Shown in pieces: positions 1-7,188 of a stretch of DNA of 41,502 bases. The notes under the pieces are model-generated. The model made no database searches. It saw only the letters and a program-made list of their open reading frames with translations, and was not told where the DNA came from. The DNA lies in contig JADIMU010000053.1 of assembly GCA_017694495.1 (NCBI GenBank), positions 1-41,502 on the forward strand. Direction: 5' to 3'. Within the stretch, counting starts at the first letter, position 1; every line of letters starts with the position of its first letter. Both the position numbers and the translations under genes were made by a program. The DNA comes from Candidatus Aphodenecus pullistercoris (GTDB lineage: Bacteria; Spirochaetota; Spirochaetia; Sphaerochaetales; Sphaerochaetaceae).

Positions 1-1588
1 CGGCGATGCGGCTGCGGCAGCGCGCTATCTCGGCGCGCAGGGCCTCCTCCTCTTCCGTGATCGTACGCTTCTGGGTCAGAAGGCCCTGGGGCGCGAGGAG
101 GTTGTCGATGAAGTCGGGCACAGTCGCCTTGTATGAGGAGAAGAGGGTCCGCAGGGCGTCGAGGTCCTGGACGATCTGGGTGAAGTCCGAGGCGACGAGC
201 TCCCTTATGTCGGTCTCGGCGGGCAGGCCCCTGTAGAAGCCGGCCTTGTCGCCGATGCGCCTGCGGATGGACTCGAGCTTCTCCAGGAAGGCGTCCTCGC
301 ATCCCTGGCGTCGGGCCGTCGAGTACTCGCTGCCCATCTTCTCGTCGAGCTCGAGGGCAAGGTTCTCGATGACGGTCTTGAGCTCCTCTCCGAGAGCCTG
401 GATGCGCTCCTCGCTGTGCAGGATGGCCTCCTCGTCCTTGGCGATCTGGGCATTGAGCGCCTCGATGCGTTCCTTGTCCTCGGCGATCATCGCATTGGCG
501 CGCTTGAGCTGGCGCTCCACTTCATCCAGGGAGTCCTGCTTGCGCTGCATGCTGTCCTCGCTCTCCTCGAGCTCCTTCCTGTCGCGCTCGATCATCGAGG
601 CGTAGCTCTCGAGCTTGTCCTTGTACTCGCTCTGGCTGGTGAGGTAGTCGTGGTACTGGGCCTCAAGGATGCGCACACGCTCGCTTCTGGTCGTGATCGC
701 CGCCTCAGCCTTGTTGATCGCGTTCTGGATCTCGTAGGAGCGGGCGTTGAGGGTCCTGACGCCCTCCTGGGCCTCCTCTATTCCCGCACTGTAGCTGTCC
801 ATGTTTCCCGTCAGGCCCGCAAGCTGGCGCTCATGGCTGGCCCGCTGCTCGCTCCTGACCTGCTTGAGGTTGGAGAAGGTCTGGATCTTGAGGGCCTGGA
901 GCTTGACGTCGAGCTCCAGCTGCTCCTTGACGAGGTTGTTGTAGCTTATGGCCTTCTCCGCCTGGTTCTTCAGCGTGTTGTAGGTGCGCCTCTCGCCGGC
1001 GAGGATGTTCTCGACCTGTACGATGTTCTCGTTCGTCCTGTCTATCTTGCGCTGGGCCTCGTTGCACTCGACCTTGAAGCGGGAGATGCCTGCCGCTTCC
1101 TCGAAGATGTAGCGCCTGTCCTCAGGCTTGCTGGAGAGGATCTGGTCGATCTTGCCCTGCTCGAGGATCGAGTAGGCGCTCTTGCCGATTCCCGTATCGA
1201 AGAAGAGCTCGCGGATGTTCTTCAGAAGACAGCGCTGGCGGTTGATGTAGTACTCGTTGCCCTCTCCCGTGCGGAAGGCGCGACGCTTGATCTCGATCTC
1301 GGCAAGGTCTGTCTGGAGCTTGTGCTCGCTGTTGTCGATCGTCAGGGCGACCTCGGCGTACTGCATGGGCTTGCGGCTGTCGGTGCCGTTGAAGATGACG
1401 TCCTCCATCTTGCCTGCGCGCAGCGTCTTCGTCGACTGCTCGCCCAGGACCCATTTGATCGAGTCGACGATGTTCGACTTGCCGCAGCCGTTCGGTCCAA
1501 GAAGGCTGGTGATGCCGTCCGAGAAGTCGATGTGCGTCTTGTCGGGGAAGCTTTTGAATCCGTTGATGTCGAGGCTCTTGAGGAACAT
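1..1588 (-). CDS. smc: Chromosome segregation ATPase SMC, N-terminal part (cut by window edge)
   Basis: The reverse strand reads as the N-terminal 529 residues of SMC, the ATPase that folds and segregates the chromosome as an antiparallel coiled-coil dimer with ScpA/ScpB. The head starts MFLKSLDINGFKSF, with Walker A GPNGCGKS at residues 31-38, then WVLGEQSTK and the GKMEDVIFNGT stretch. The Q-loop/RQRCLLKN region and a long Glu/Lys/Gln-rich coiled coil follow, heading into the hinge near the window edge. There is no stop before position 1, so the hinge, C-terminal coil, signature and Walker B lie outside. The start ATG at 1588 has only a distant GGGAG. It is divergent from rnhB with 67 bases between the starts. 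The family call is very secure. Confidence 0.95.
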   Translation of the reverse strand, partial: MFLKSLDINGFKSFPDKTHIDFSDGITSLLGPNGCGKSNIVDSIKWVLGEQSTKTLRAGKMEDVIFNGTDSRKPMQYAEVALTIDNSEHKLQTDLAEIEIKRRAFRTGEGNEYYINRQRCLLKNIRELFFDTGIGKSAYSILEQGKIDQILSSKPEDRRYIFEEAAGISRFKVECNEAQRKIDRTNENIVQVENILAGERRTYNTLKNQAEKAISYNNLVKEQLELDVKLQALKIQTFSNLKQVRSEQRASHERQLAGLTGNMDSYSAGIEEAQEGVRTLNARSYEIQNAINKAEAAITTRSERVRILEAQYHDYLTSQSEYKDKLESYASMIERDRKELEESEDSMQRKQDSLDEVERQLKRANAMIAEDKERIEALNAQIAKDEEAILHSEERIQALGEELKTVIENLALELDEKMGSEYSTARRQGCEDAFLEKLESIRRRIGDKAGFYRGLPAETDIRELVASDFTQIVQDLDALRTLFSSYKATVPDFIDNLLAPQGLLTQKRTITEEEEALRAEIARCRSRIA

Positions 1589-1612
1589 TCCGCTGTGCTG
1601 ATCTCCCTCGGC

Positions 1613-1640
1613 TTGACCGCCGATGTCTGTCGAATATAGC
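1613..1640 (+). promoter_or_regulatory. Putative rnhB promoter
   Basis: TTGACC (1613-1618), a 16-base spacer and TATAGC (1635-1640). Transcription would start near 1647, so the in-frame ATG at 1623 would lie upstream of the mRNA. That favours the ATG at 1656 as the true start, with a leader of about nine bases. Confidence 0.5.
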
Positions 1641-1661
1641 ATTTTGCCTCGAGATATGGAA
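1633..1661 (-). promoter_or_regulatory. Putative smc promoter
   Basis: On the minus strand TTCCAT, a 17-base spacer and TATATT (preceded by GC) precede smc. The -10 overlaps that of rnhB on the other strand (AATATAGC). The -35 is weak and overlaps the preferred rnhB start codon. The assignment is by eye. Confidence 0.4.
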
Positions 1662-2276
1662 CAGCTTGAACTTTTCGACTTCACTGCCACAGGCCTTGCC
1701 GCCGGCGTCGACGAGGCGGGCCGTGGCCCACTGGCCGGCCCTGTGTGCGCCGCCGCCGTCATCCTGGGCGAGGACTTCGACGTCTCGATCCTCGACGACA
1801 GCAAGAAGCTGAGCGTGGAAAGCCGTGAGCGGATCGCACCGATCATAAAGGAGAAGGCCATCGACTATGCGGTCGTCTTCAGGGATGTCGACGAGATCAG
1901 GAGGCTGAACATTCTTGGAGCGACGCTGGACGCGATGAGGGAGTGCATAGAAACCCTGGCTGGACGAAACGACCTGTGCCTCGTGCAGGTCGACGGCAAC
2001 AGAAGGCCACCGACCCCCTCCCTTCCCGACCTCAGTGTCCAGACCATCGTCAAGGGGGATGCGAAGATTCCTGCGATCATGGCGGCGAGCATCCTGGCCA
2101 AGACGGAGAGGGACCGCATCATGGTCGAGTACGACAGGCTCTATCCCCAGTATGGCTTTGCCGTGAACAAGGGCTATGGGACCGCGGCCCACCGCGAGGC
2201 CATCCTCCGCTACGGGCCCTGCCCCATCCACAGGCCGCTCTTCTTGAGGAAGATCCTCAGGTCAGGGCAAGAGTGA
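1656..2276 (+). CDS. rnhB: Ribonuclease HII
   Basis: A 206-residue type 2 RNase H that cuts the RNA strand of RNA/DNA hybrids and removes single ribonucleotides from DNA. The N-terminal catalytic motif is GVDEAGRGPLAGPV, followed by the LDDSKKLS motif, the second acidic block QVDGN, the IMAASILAK motif (with a preceding Lys-Gly-Asp) and the C-terminal GYGTAAHREA. An in-frame ATG at 1623 would add eleven residues, but it lies between a good -35 and -10, so I chose 1656; neither has a clear Shine-Dalgarno sequence. The 3' end overlaps the convergent metal-transporter gene by 20 bases. In Borrelia, as I remember it, smc, rnhB and bpuR are also neighbours. Confidence 0.95.
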   Translation: MEQLELFDFTATGLAAGVDEAGRGPLAGPVCAAAVILGEDFDVSILDDSKKLSVESRERIAPIIKEKAIDYAVVFRDVDEIRRLNILGATLDAMRECIETLAGRNDLCLVQVDGNRRPPTPSLPDLSVQTIVKGDAKIPAIMAASILAKTERDRIMVEYDRLYPQYGFAVNKGYGTAAHREAILRYGPCPIHRPLFLRKILRSGQE

Positions 2277-3030
2277 GGCCCATCAGGACCATACCGATTA
2301 TCACTGCATATATTACAAGATGATGGTGACCGTAGTTCTCGGCCGTCGGCAAGAGCTCGTCGAAGGCAAGGTAGACCATGATGCCTGCCACAAGGGCGTA
2401 GACCAACGAGAACGTCAAAGGCGTGAAGATGCTCCTGAGGAAGAGGAAGCCCACCAGTGCGCCAAGCGGCTCGGCCAGCCCGGATCCCAGGGCGAAGAGG
2501 AAGGCCTTCGACCGGCTCCCGGTCGAGTGGTAGATCGGGCCTGCGACCGTGATTCCTTCCGGAATGTTGTGCAAGGCGATCGCGATGGCGATCGAGATGC
2601 CGCTCACAGGATCCGAGAGGGCGCTCATGAAGCTTGCCAGGCCCTCCGGGAAGTTGTGCACCGCGATGGCGAGGGCCGAGAGGATGCCCATCTTGCCAAG
2701 CTTCCTGTCGTCCCCTCCTCCGAACTCGTGGGGGTTCTCCTCCTCAGGCACGAGGTGGTCGATCAGGGCGATGACGAGCATGCCCATGACGAAGAAGCCG
2801 AGGGCCATGAGGCCAGCCCTCCTGTCTCCATAAAGCCCGGCCAGACCATCGATGGCCTCACCCATCAGCTCCATGAAGGAAATGTAGACCATGACGCCGG
2901 CCGACAGGCCGAGCGAGAAGCACAGCACCCTCTTGTCGCTGGCCTTCGGGAAGAAGGGAAGCAGCCCTCCTATGGCCGTCGACAGTCCGGCGAAAAGTGA
3001 GATGAGGAAGGCGAAGAGGACGGGGCTCAC
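2257..3030 (-). CDS. zupT: ZIP-family divalent metal transporter (ZupT-like)
   Basis: A 257-residue inner-membrane protein with about eight hydrophobic segments and the two signature metal-binding helices of ZIP carriers, HNFPEG at residues 125-130 and HNIPEG at 154-159. A His/Glu/Asp-rich cytoplasmic loop lies near residues 93-110. ZupT-type proteins import Zn(II), with some Fe(II), Mn(II) and Co(II). Which metal is moved here cannot be read from sequence. The start is GTG at 3030 and shares GTGA with the bpuR stop codon, so translation is probably coupled. No Fur or Zur box was recognised upstream. Confidence 0.9.
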   Translation of the reverse strand: MSPVLFAFLISLFAGLSTAIGGLLPFFPKASDKRVLCFSLGLSAGVMVYISFMELMGEAIDGLAGLYGDRRAGLMALGFFVMGMLVIALIDHLVPEEENPHEFGGGDDRKLGKMGILSALAIAVHNFPEGLASFMSALSDPVSGISIAIAIALHNIPEGITVAGPIYHSTGSRSKAFLFALGSGLAEPLGALVGFLFLRSIFTPLTFSLVYALVAGIMVYLAFDELLPTAENYGHHHLVIYAVIIGMVLMGLTLALT

Positions 3031-3302
3031 TCCTCCTCCTCTTCCATCCTTTCGGCAGGACGCATGCTCTTTCTTGCATGCATCTTGAGATAGTCCAGAC
3101 TCTTCTGCATCTCCTTGACGAACTGTCCGATGTCCTCCTGGTAGACGAGGACGGACTGCCTCAGGAAGGAGCCGCCTTCGGTCGGCTTGCTCTCGACGAT
3201 GTTCAGATAAAGGTCTCCATACATGTTCTCCTTCACATTGAAGAAATAGGTCCTGTCATTCCTGACAAGCTTCGAGGAGAACAATTCACCACGCTGTCCC
3301 AT
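3027..3302 (-). CDS. bpuR: PUR-domain nucleic-acid-binding protein (BpuR/DUF3276 family)
   Basis: A 91-residue protein beginning MGQRGELFSSKLV with RTYFFNVKEN, the hallmark of the spirochaete/Bacteroidetes PUR family (DUF3276). In Borrelia, BpuR binds DNA and RNA and modulates expression. The C-terminus is an acidic tail with five consecutive Glu. The start ATG at 3302 has a CGGAGG ribosome site. The gene has its own TTGACA/TTTAAT promoter and leads a two-gene operon with the ZIP transporter. It probably acts as a dimer on single-stranded nucleic acid in the cytoplasm. The family is secure; the targets are unknown. Confidence 0.88.
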   Translation of the reverse strand: MGQRGELFSSKLVRNDRTYFFNVKENMYGDLYLNIVESKPTEGGSFLRQSVLVYQEDIGQFVKEMQKSLDYLKMHARKSMRPAERMEEEEE

Positions 3303-3337
3303 AATTAGAACCTCCGCTATATGTACTTTGTCCCCGC

Positions 3338-3367
3338 ATTAAAGCACCGACAGAAGCGTCTTGTCAA
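3338..3367 (-). promoter_or_regulatory. Promoter of bpuR-zupT
   Basis: On the minus strand TTGACA, an 18-base spacer and TTTAAT (preceded by GC), with a 5' leader of about 30 bases to the bpuR start. Confidence 0.65.
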
Positions 3368-3414
3368 GCTATTTGCTTGCAAAAGAAGACGATAAGTAAA
3401 CTTCCACAATTCTA

Positions 3415-3443
3415 TTGACCAATTCGCCCCACTCTGCTATGTT
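3415..3443 (+). promoter_or_regulatory. Promoter of tRNA-Gly
   Basis: TTGACC, a 17-base spacer and TATGTT (preceded by GC). The tRNA begins 14 bases after the -10. Confidence 0.7.
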
Positions 3444-3456
3444 CTATCTCGTCATT

Positions 3457-3528
3457 GCGTCTGTCGTATAATGGCTATTACCCCAGCCTTCCAAGCTGGA
3501 GATGCGGGTTCGATTCCCGTCGGACGCT
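3457..3528 (+). tRNA. tRNA-Gly (TCC)
   Basis: A cloverleaf read directly. Acceptor GCGTCTG pairs with CGGACGC (one G-U), the anticodon stem CCAGC/GCTGG flanks the loop CTTCCAA with anticodon TCC, and the T arm is CGGGTTCGATTCCCG. CCA is not encoded. Confidence 0.95.
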
Positions 3529-3534
3529 CAAGAA

Positions 3535-3566
3535 GGCTTCCTCCCACAGGAAGTCTTTTTTCTTTT
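3535..3566 (+). terminator. Intrinsic terminator after tRNA-Gly
   Basis: The stem GGCTTCC/GGAAGTC (one G-U) with a seven-base loop is followed by TTTTTTCTTTT. It ends about 12 bases before the next gene, with the ribosome site between, so it may also act as an attenuator. Confidence 0.75.
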
Positions 3567-3580
3567 CCAGGGGGTCCATG

Positions 3581-4738
3581 ATGAGCGTGAGAGAGCGCTA
3601 CGCCTACTTCATCGTCCACAGGATGCTCCGCCTCGAGGAGGGCGAGCACCTTACACTCAACGTCGACGAGGACTGCCTCGACGAGGCCCATACCCTCGCC
3701 CATGAGGCTGCCAACACGAGCCAGATCGCCGTCACCATGGTGACGATCCGCCAGGGCAGAGTCGATGGCGTCGACGAGATCGAGCCGGATGGAGGGCGGA
3801 GCCTCAAGGCCAGGAGGGAGGTCCTCTTGCACCTGGCACCCTTCACGCCCAGCCGCTATGATGGCGCAGGTGAGCTCGACGCCCCCACCCTCGCCCGCCA
3901 TCGCCTGCTTGCCGACCCGATCTTCCTCGACCGCAGGCTCTCCATCCCCTACGCCGTCGCCTACATCCCAACGGCCAGCTGGGCGGAGTTCGTCTATGGC
4001 CCGGGAGAGAGCGTCGACAGGCTCTACCTGGACCTCGCCGACTTCATGAACATGGACGACGAGATCAGGGACGACCTCAGCCTGACGACACACCGCAGCC
4101 TGAGCATGACTGCCAAGCGCCTCGAGGAGCTTGATGTCGAGCGCTACAGCATCGTCGGCGAGGGAATCGAGCTGACCGTCTACCCTGCCTCTGGAGCCGC
4201 ACCCGGACCATCGTCCATCGCACTTGAGGGCGGCCGTTTCTTCTACCCCAGCCTGCCTTGTCAGGACATTGCGATTCCTCTCGACTCGAGGAGGGGTGAA
4301 GGCCACATCAGGTCGACCCGCCCCTTCCGCTTCTTCGACCGCCTCGTCGAGGATGTCGAGATGGGCATCGAAGGAGGACGGATGAAGTCCTTCAGTGGAC
4401 CTGACGCTCAGCTCGTCAACAGCTACATCAACATAGACGACCAGGCAAGCGCCCTGGGCGAGCTCGTGCTGTGCGAGGAGCTGACGAGGGCCGCCGGCTT
4501 CCGCTCGGCCTTTGGCATCCCCATCCTCGACAGGATGAGGACGACAGGCCTCGTCTTCGGCGGCGCAAGTCCCGAGCGCATCACCCTCTGTGACGAGTCG
4601 AAGCTCGAGGAGAATGGACTCAACACTTCCTTCGCCCGCCTTGAAGTCCCTGTGGGCAGCCGGAAGATGACAGTCACCGCCCATACGAAGGACGGTCGCC
4701 TTGTCACCGTCATGGAGGACGGACGCTTCAGGATCTGA
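3581..4738 (+). CDS. M29 aminopeptidase-like protein with altered metal site
   Basis: A 385-residue protein that resembles thermophilic M29 aminopeptidases (AmpS/AmpT) along its length. It has an N-terminal ERYAYFIVHRML block, a central RRGEGHIRSTRPF block and the ALGELVLCEE motif that carries one metal-binding Glu. By-eye alignment places Asp where the first metal Glu sits, Gly where the next His sits and no HxD pair near the C-terminus. It is therefore probably not a classic two-metal aminopeptidase. NicX-type ring-cleaving dioxygenases belong to the same superfamily, so a non-peptidase role is possible. There are two adjacent ATGs, at 3578 and 3581; CAGGGGG is better spaced for 3581. It lies 52 bases behind tRNA-Gly and 114 bases ahead of the permease operon, on the same strand. 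Confidence 0.7.
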   Translation: MSVRERYAYFIVHRMLRLEEGEHLTLNVDEDCLDEAHTLAHEAANTSQIAVTMVTIRQGRVDGVDEIEPDGGRSLKARREVLLHLAPFTPSRYDGAGELDAPTLARHRLLADPIFLDRRLSIPYAVAYIPTASWAEFVYGPGESVDRLYLDLADFMNMDDEIRDDLSLTTHRSLSMTAKRLEELDVERYSIVGEGIELTVYPASGAAPGPSSIALEGGRFFYPSLPCQDIAIPLDSRRGEGHIRSTRPFRFFDRLVEDVEMGIEGGRMKSFSGPDAQLVNSYINIDDQASALGELVLCEELTRAAGFRSAFGIPILDRMRTTGLVFGGASPERITLCDESKLEENGLNTSFARLEVPVGSRKMTVTAHTKDGRLVTVMEDGRFRI

Positions 4739-4744
4739 GCTTCT

Positions 4745-4764
4745 CTTTGTCCATCTGGACAAAG
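4745..4764. promoter_or_regulatory. Perfect 20-bp palindrome, candidate operator
   Basis: CTTTGTCCA-TC-TGGACAAAG starts six bases after the M29-like stop and lies about 90 bases upstream of the permease start. The two-base loop and absent T tract argue against a terminator; the symmetry suits a dimeric regulator. Confidence 0.45.
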
Positions 4765-4822
4765 ACAGGCCTGAACAATTTGTAGCTTTTGCTGATGAAA
4801 GAGCCTTCCCTTTGCCCCTAGA

Positions 4823-4842
4823 CTTTGGTCATTCAACCAAGG
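4823..4842 (+). promoter_or_regulatory. Hairpin covering the permease ribosome site
   Basis: CTTTGGT pairs with ACCAAGG (one G-U) around a six-base loop. The right arm contains the first two Gs of the GGGGG Shine-Dalgarno (4841-4845), and CCCC at 4815-4818 could pair the rest. Translation of the operon could be controlled by opening this stem. Confidence 0.35.
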
Positions 4843-4852
4843 GGGTATCAAT

Positions 4853-6106
4853 ATGGAGGAAAGGTTCGAAATCAAGGAATCGGAGAGGCAGAGCTGGCTC
4901 TCCCTCGCCTTCGTCTGGACGGGGAGCATGATTTGCATCCCTTGCCTCATGATCGGAGGCATCGTCGGCACGGGACTCAGCCTATGGCAGGTCGTCCTGG
5001 CCGTCCTCGTCGGCTACGGCATCGTGTGCACCTACATGTGTCTTGTCGGAATGGAAAGCTGCGACACGGGACTGCCGACAGTCTCGATGGCCGCATCCGT
5101 CCTTGGACGCAGGGGCGCCCAGTTCATCATCAGCCTCATGCTCGCCATTGCGTGCATCGGCTGGTTCGGCATCCAGAGCGCCGTGTGCGGCGAGTCGTTC
5201 TCAGCCATGGTCGCCGACTTCACAGGCTTCGAGATTCCAGTCTGGCTGTCCAGCGTCTTCTGGGGCATCATCATGCTGCTTACGGCCGTCTACGGCTACA
5301 ACGGTCTGAAGATCCTCAACTACATCGCTGTTCCCGCGCTTGTCATCGTCCTCGTCTACAGTATGGTCCTCGCCTTCTCGGGAGGCGGATTTGCGACGGT
5401 GGCGTCATACGTCCCGGCAAGCCGCATGAGCTTCATCAGCGCAGTGAGCATGGTCGTCGCCTCCTTCGCCCTGGGTGGTGTCATCAGCGGAGACTACTCG
5501 CGCTACGCAAGAAGCCGCAAGGACGTCGTCAAGAGCACATTGCTTGGAGTCTTCCCTTCCGGCCTTGTAATGATGCTCGTCGGCTCCATCCTCTCGATCG
5601 TCACAGGACAGTATGACATCTCGCTCGTCCTGGCGGCCGTAGGTGTTCCCGCCCTCGGCCTCGTGGCCCTTGTCCTGGCAACTTGGACGACGAACGTCAC
5701 GAACGCATACAGTGGAGGGCTCGCAGTGTCCAACCTCCTGGGCTTCGGCGAGGACAAGTTCAAGATCTCGTGCTCAGTCGCCGGACTGGTCGGTACAGTC
5801 CTTGCCGCAGTCGGGCTGCTCTCCCGCTTCGAGTTCTTCCTCAACATCCTAAGCGCCCTCATACCGCCGATCGCAGGCGTCATGATCGCAAGCTACTGGA
5901 TTGTCGGAAAAGGAAGGAGGGAGAATCTCGTCGAGAAGGAAGGCTGGTACCTGCCTGGCATCCTGGCCTTCGCCATCGGTGCGCTTGTCGCCTACATCAC
6001 TGGAAACATCGTGGTCCTCTTCATCGGACCCGTCAATGGAATAGTCACTGCCATGCTCGCCTTCATCATCCTGGAGCGCGTCATGGCGAAAGGAGGAAAA
6101 GCATGA
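4853..6106 (+). CDS. NCS1-family permease (CodB-like)
   Basis: A 417-residue, very hydrophobic inner-membrane protein with about twelve transmembrane segments, matching nucleobase:cation symporters of the CodB/cytosine permease branch. Visible family features are the early W-x-F-V-W-T-G-S segment (residues 14-24), GGVISGDYSRYARSRKD in the middle (a conserved NCS1 loop) and the NVTNAYSGGLAVSN helix. NCS1 members move cytosine, purines, allantoin, hydantoins or thiamine precursors. The two hydrolase-like genes behind it favour a cyclic amide or hydantoin-type substrate, by inference only. The ATG is at 4853 with AAGGGGG upstream. The stop overlaps the next start (ATGA). Confidence 0.85.
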   Translation: MEERFEIKESERQSWLSLAFVWTGSMICIPCLMIGGIVGTGLSLWQVVLAVLVGYGIVCTYMCLVGMESCDTGLPTVSMAASVLGRRGAQFIISLMLAIACIGWFGIQSAVCGESFSAMVADFTGFEIPVWLSSVFWGIIMLLTAVYGYNGLKILNYIAVPALVIVLVYSMVLAFSGGGFATVASYVPASRMSFISAVSMVVASFALGGVISGDYSRYARSRKDVVKSTLLGVFPSGLVMMLVGSILSIVTGQYDISLVLAAVGVPALGLVALVLATWTTNVTNAYSGGLAVSNLLGFGEDKFKISCSVAGLVGTVLAAVGLLSRFEFFLNILSALIPPIAGVMIASYWIVGKGRRENLVEKEGWYLPGILAFAIGALVAYITGNIVVLFIGPVNGIVTAMLAFIILERVMAKGGKA

Positions 6107-7188
6107 GGAAAATCTCCAAAGCGGAGATCAACGACATCGCCCTCGGTGCCAGCCTGCTCGGCGCTGGTGGTGGCGGCGACCCCTACATCGGCCGCCTGAT
6201 CGCGCTGGACGCCATCGAGGAATGCGGACCTGTGACATTGCTGTCACCGGACGAAGTGCCTGACGATGCCTTCATCGTCCCCATCGCGATGATGGGTACA
6301 CCGACCGTATTGTGCGAAAAGGCGATCAACGGCGGTGAGTACAAGGCCCTGGCCGAGATGGTCGAATCATATTTCAAGAAGAAGATCTTCGCCTTCATGC
6401 CCATCGAGGCGGGGGGAGTCAACAGCATGCTTCCCTTCGCCGCGGCGGCGAGGTTGGGCCTGCCCCTTGTCGACTGCGACGGCATGGGACGCGCCTTCCC
6501 GGAGCTGCAGATGGTGACCTTCACCATTGGAGGCATGTCGGCCACACCCATGGCCCTGACGGACGAGAAAGGCAACAGCTGCATCTTCAACACCATCACG
6601 AACAAGTGGACCGAGGAGCTGGCAAGGGCTGTCACCATGGCCTGCGGCGGATCCGTCTCCGTCAGCCTCTATACGATGACGGGTGCCCAGATGAAGAAGT
6701 ACGCAGTGCGCGACATCGTCACGCGCAGCGAACGCCTCGGAAAGGCCCTCAGGCTGATCAAGGAGGCGGGCCAGGAGGATACCGAGGCGAAGTTCCTCGA
6801 GATTACTGAAGGCTTCAAGCTCTTCAAGGGCAAGATCGTCGACGTCAAGCGTGAGGTCAGGGGCGCCTTCAACTTCGGCACCGTCGTCCTTGAGGGGATT
6901 GCGGAGTGCAAGGGACGCTCTGCCTATGTCGAGTTCCAGAACGAGAACCTCTCGGCCGTCGTCGACGGGAAGATCGTCGCGACTGTCCCGGACCTGATCT
7001 GCCTCGTCGACAGCGGCACCTACACTCCTGTGCCGACCGATGCCCTGAAGTACGGCAAGAGGGTCCTCGTCGTCGGCCTCAAGTGCTTCGAGCGCTGGAG
7101 GACTGATGAAGGACTCAAGCTCGTCGGTCCGCGCTACTTCGGCATCGAGACGGACTACATCCCAATCGAGGAGAGGTGCAAAGCATGA
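6103..7188 (+). CDS. DUF917 family protein
   Basis: A 361-residue cytoplasmic protein of the DUF917 family, beginning MRKISKAEINDIALGASLLGAGGGGDPYIG with the glycine-rich GAGGGGDP motif typical of the family. No reaction has been firmly assigned to the family. It is usually found next to hydantoinase/oxoprolinase subunits, as here, so it is probably a partner or second catalytic unit in cyclic amide metabolism (inference). AGGAGG at 6091-6096 is well placed for the ATG at 6103, which overlaps the permease stop. Its own stop overlaps the hydantoinase start (ATGA at 7185-7188), indicating tight translational coupling. Confidence 0.85.
   Translation: MRKISKAEINDIALGASLLGAGGGGDPYIGRLIALDAIEECGPVTLLSPDEVPDDAFIVPIAMMGTPTVLCEKAINGGEYKALAEMVESYFKKKIFAFMPIEAGGVNSMLPFAAAARLGLPLVDCDGMGRAFPELQMVTFTIGGMSATPMALTDEKGNSCIFNTITNKWTEELARAVTMACGGSVSVSLYTMTGAQMKKYAVRDIVTRSERLGKALRLIKEAGQEDTEAKFLEITEGFKLFKGKIVDVKREVRGAFNFGTVVLEGIAECKGRSAYVEFQNENLSAVVDGKIVATVPDLICLVDSGTYTPVPTDALKYGKRVLVVGLKCFERWRTDEGLKLVGPRYFGIETDYIPIEERCKA

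Noticed and set aside
416-1639. A 407-codon open frame antisense to smc
   Set aside because: It is rich in Leu/Val/Asp repeats typical of the reverse of a GC-rich gene, and the other strand encodes a clear SMC head.
3455-3577. N-terminal extension of the M29-like frame through tRNA-Gly
   Set aside because: It would translate the tRNA and its terminator. The homologous protein begins at the ATGs at 3578/3581, next to a ribosome site.
4739-4852. Riboswitch or T-box leader for the permease operon
   Set aside because: The region is too short and lacks a T-box or any riboswitch core I recognise; only a palindrome and a simple hairpin are visible.
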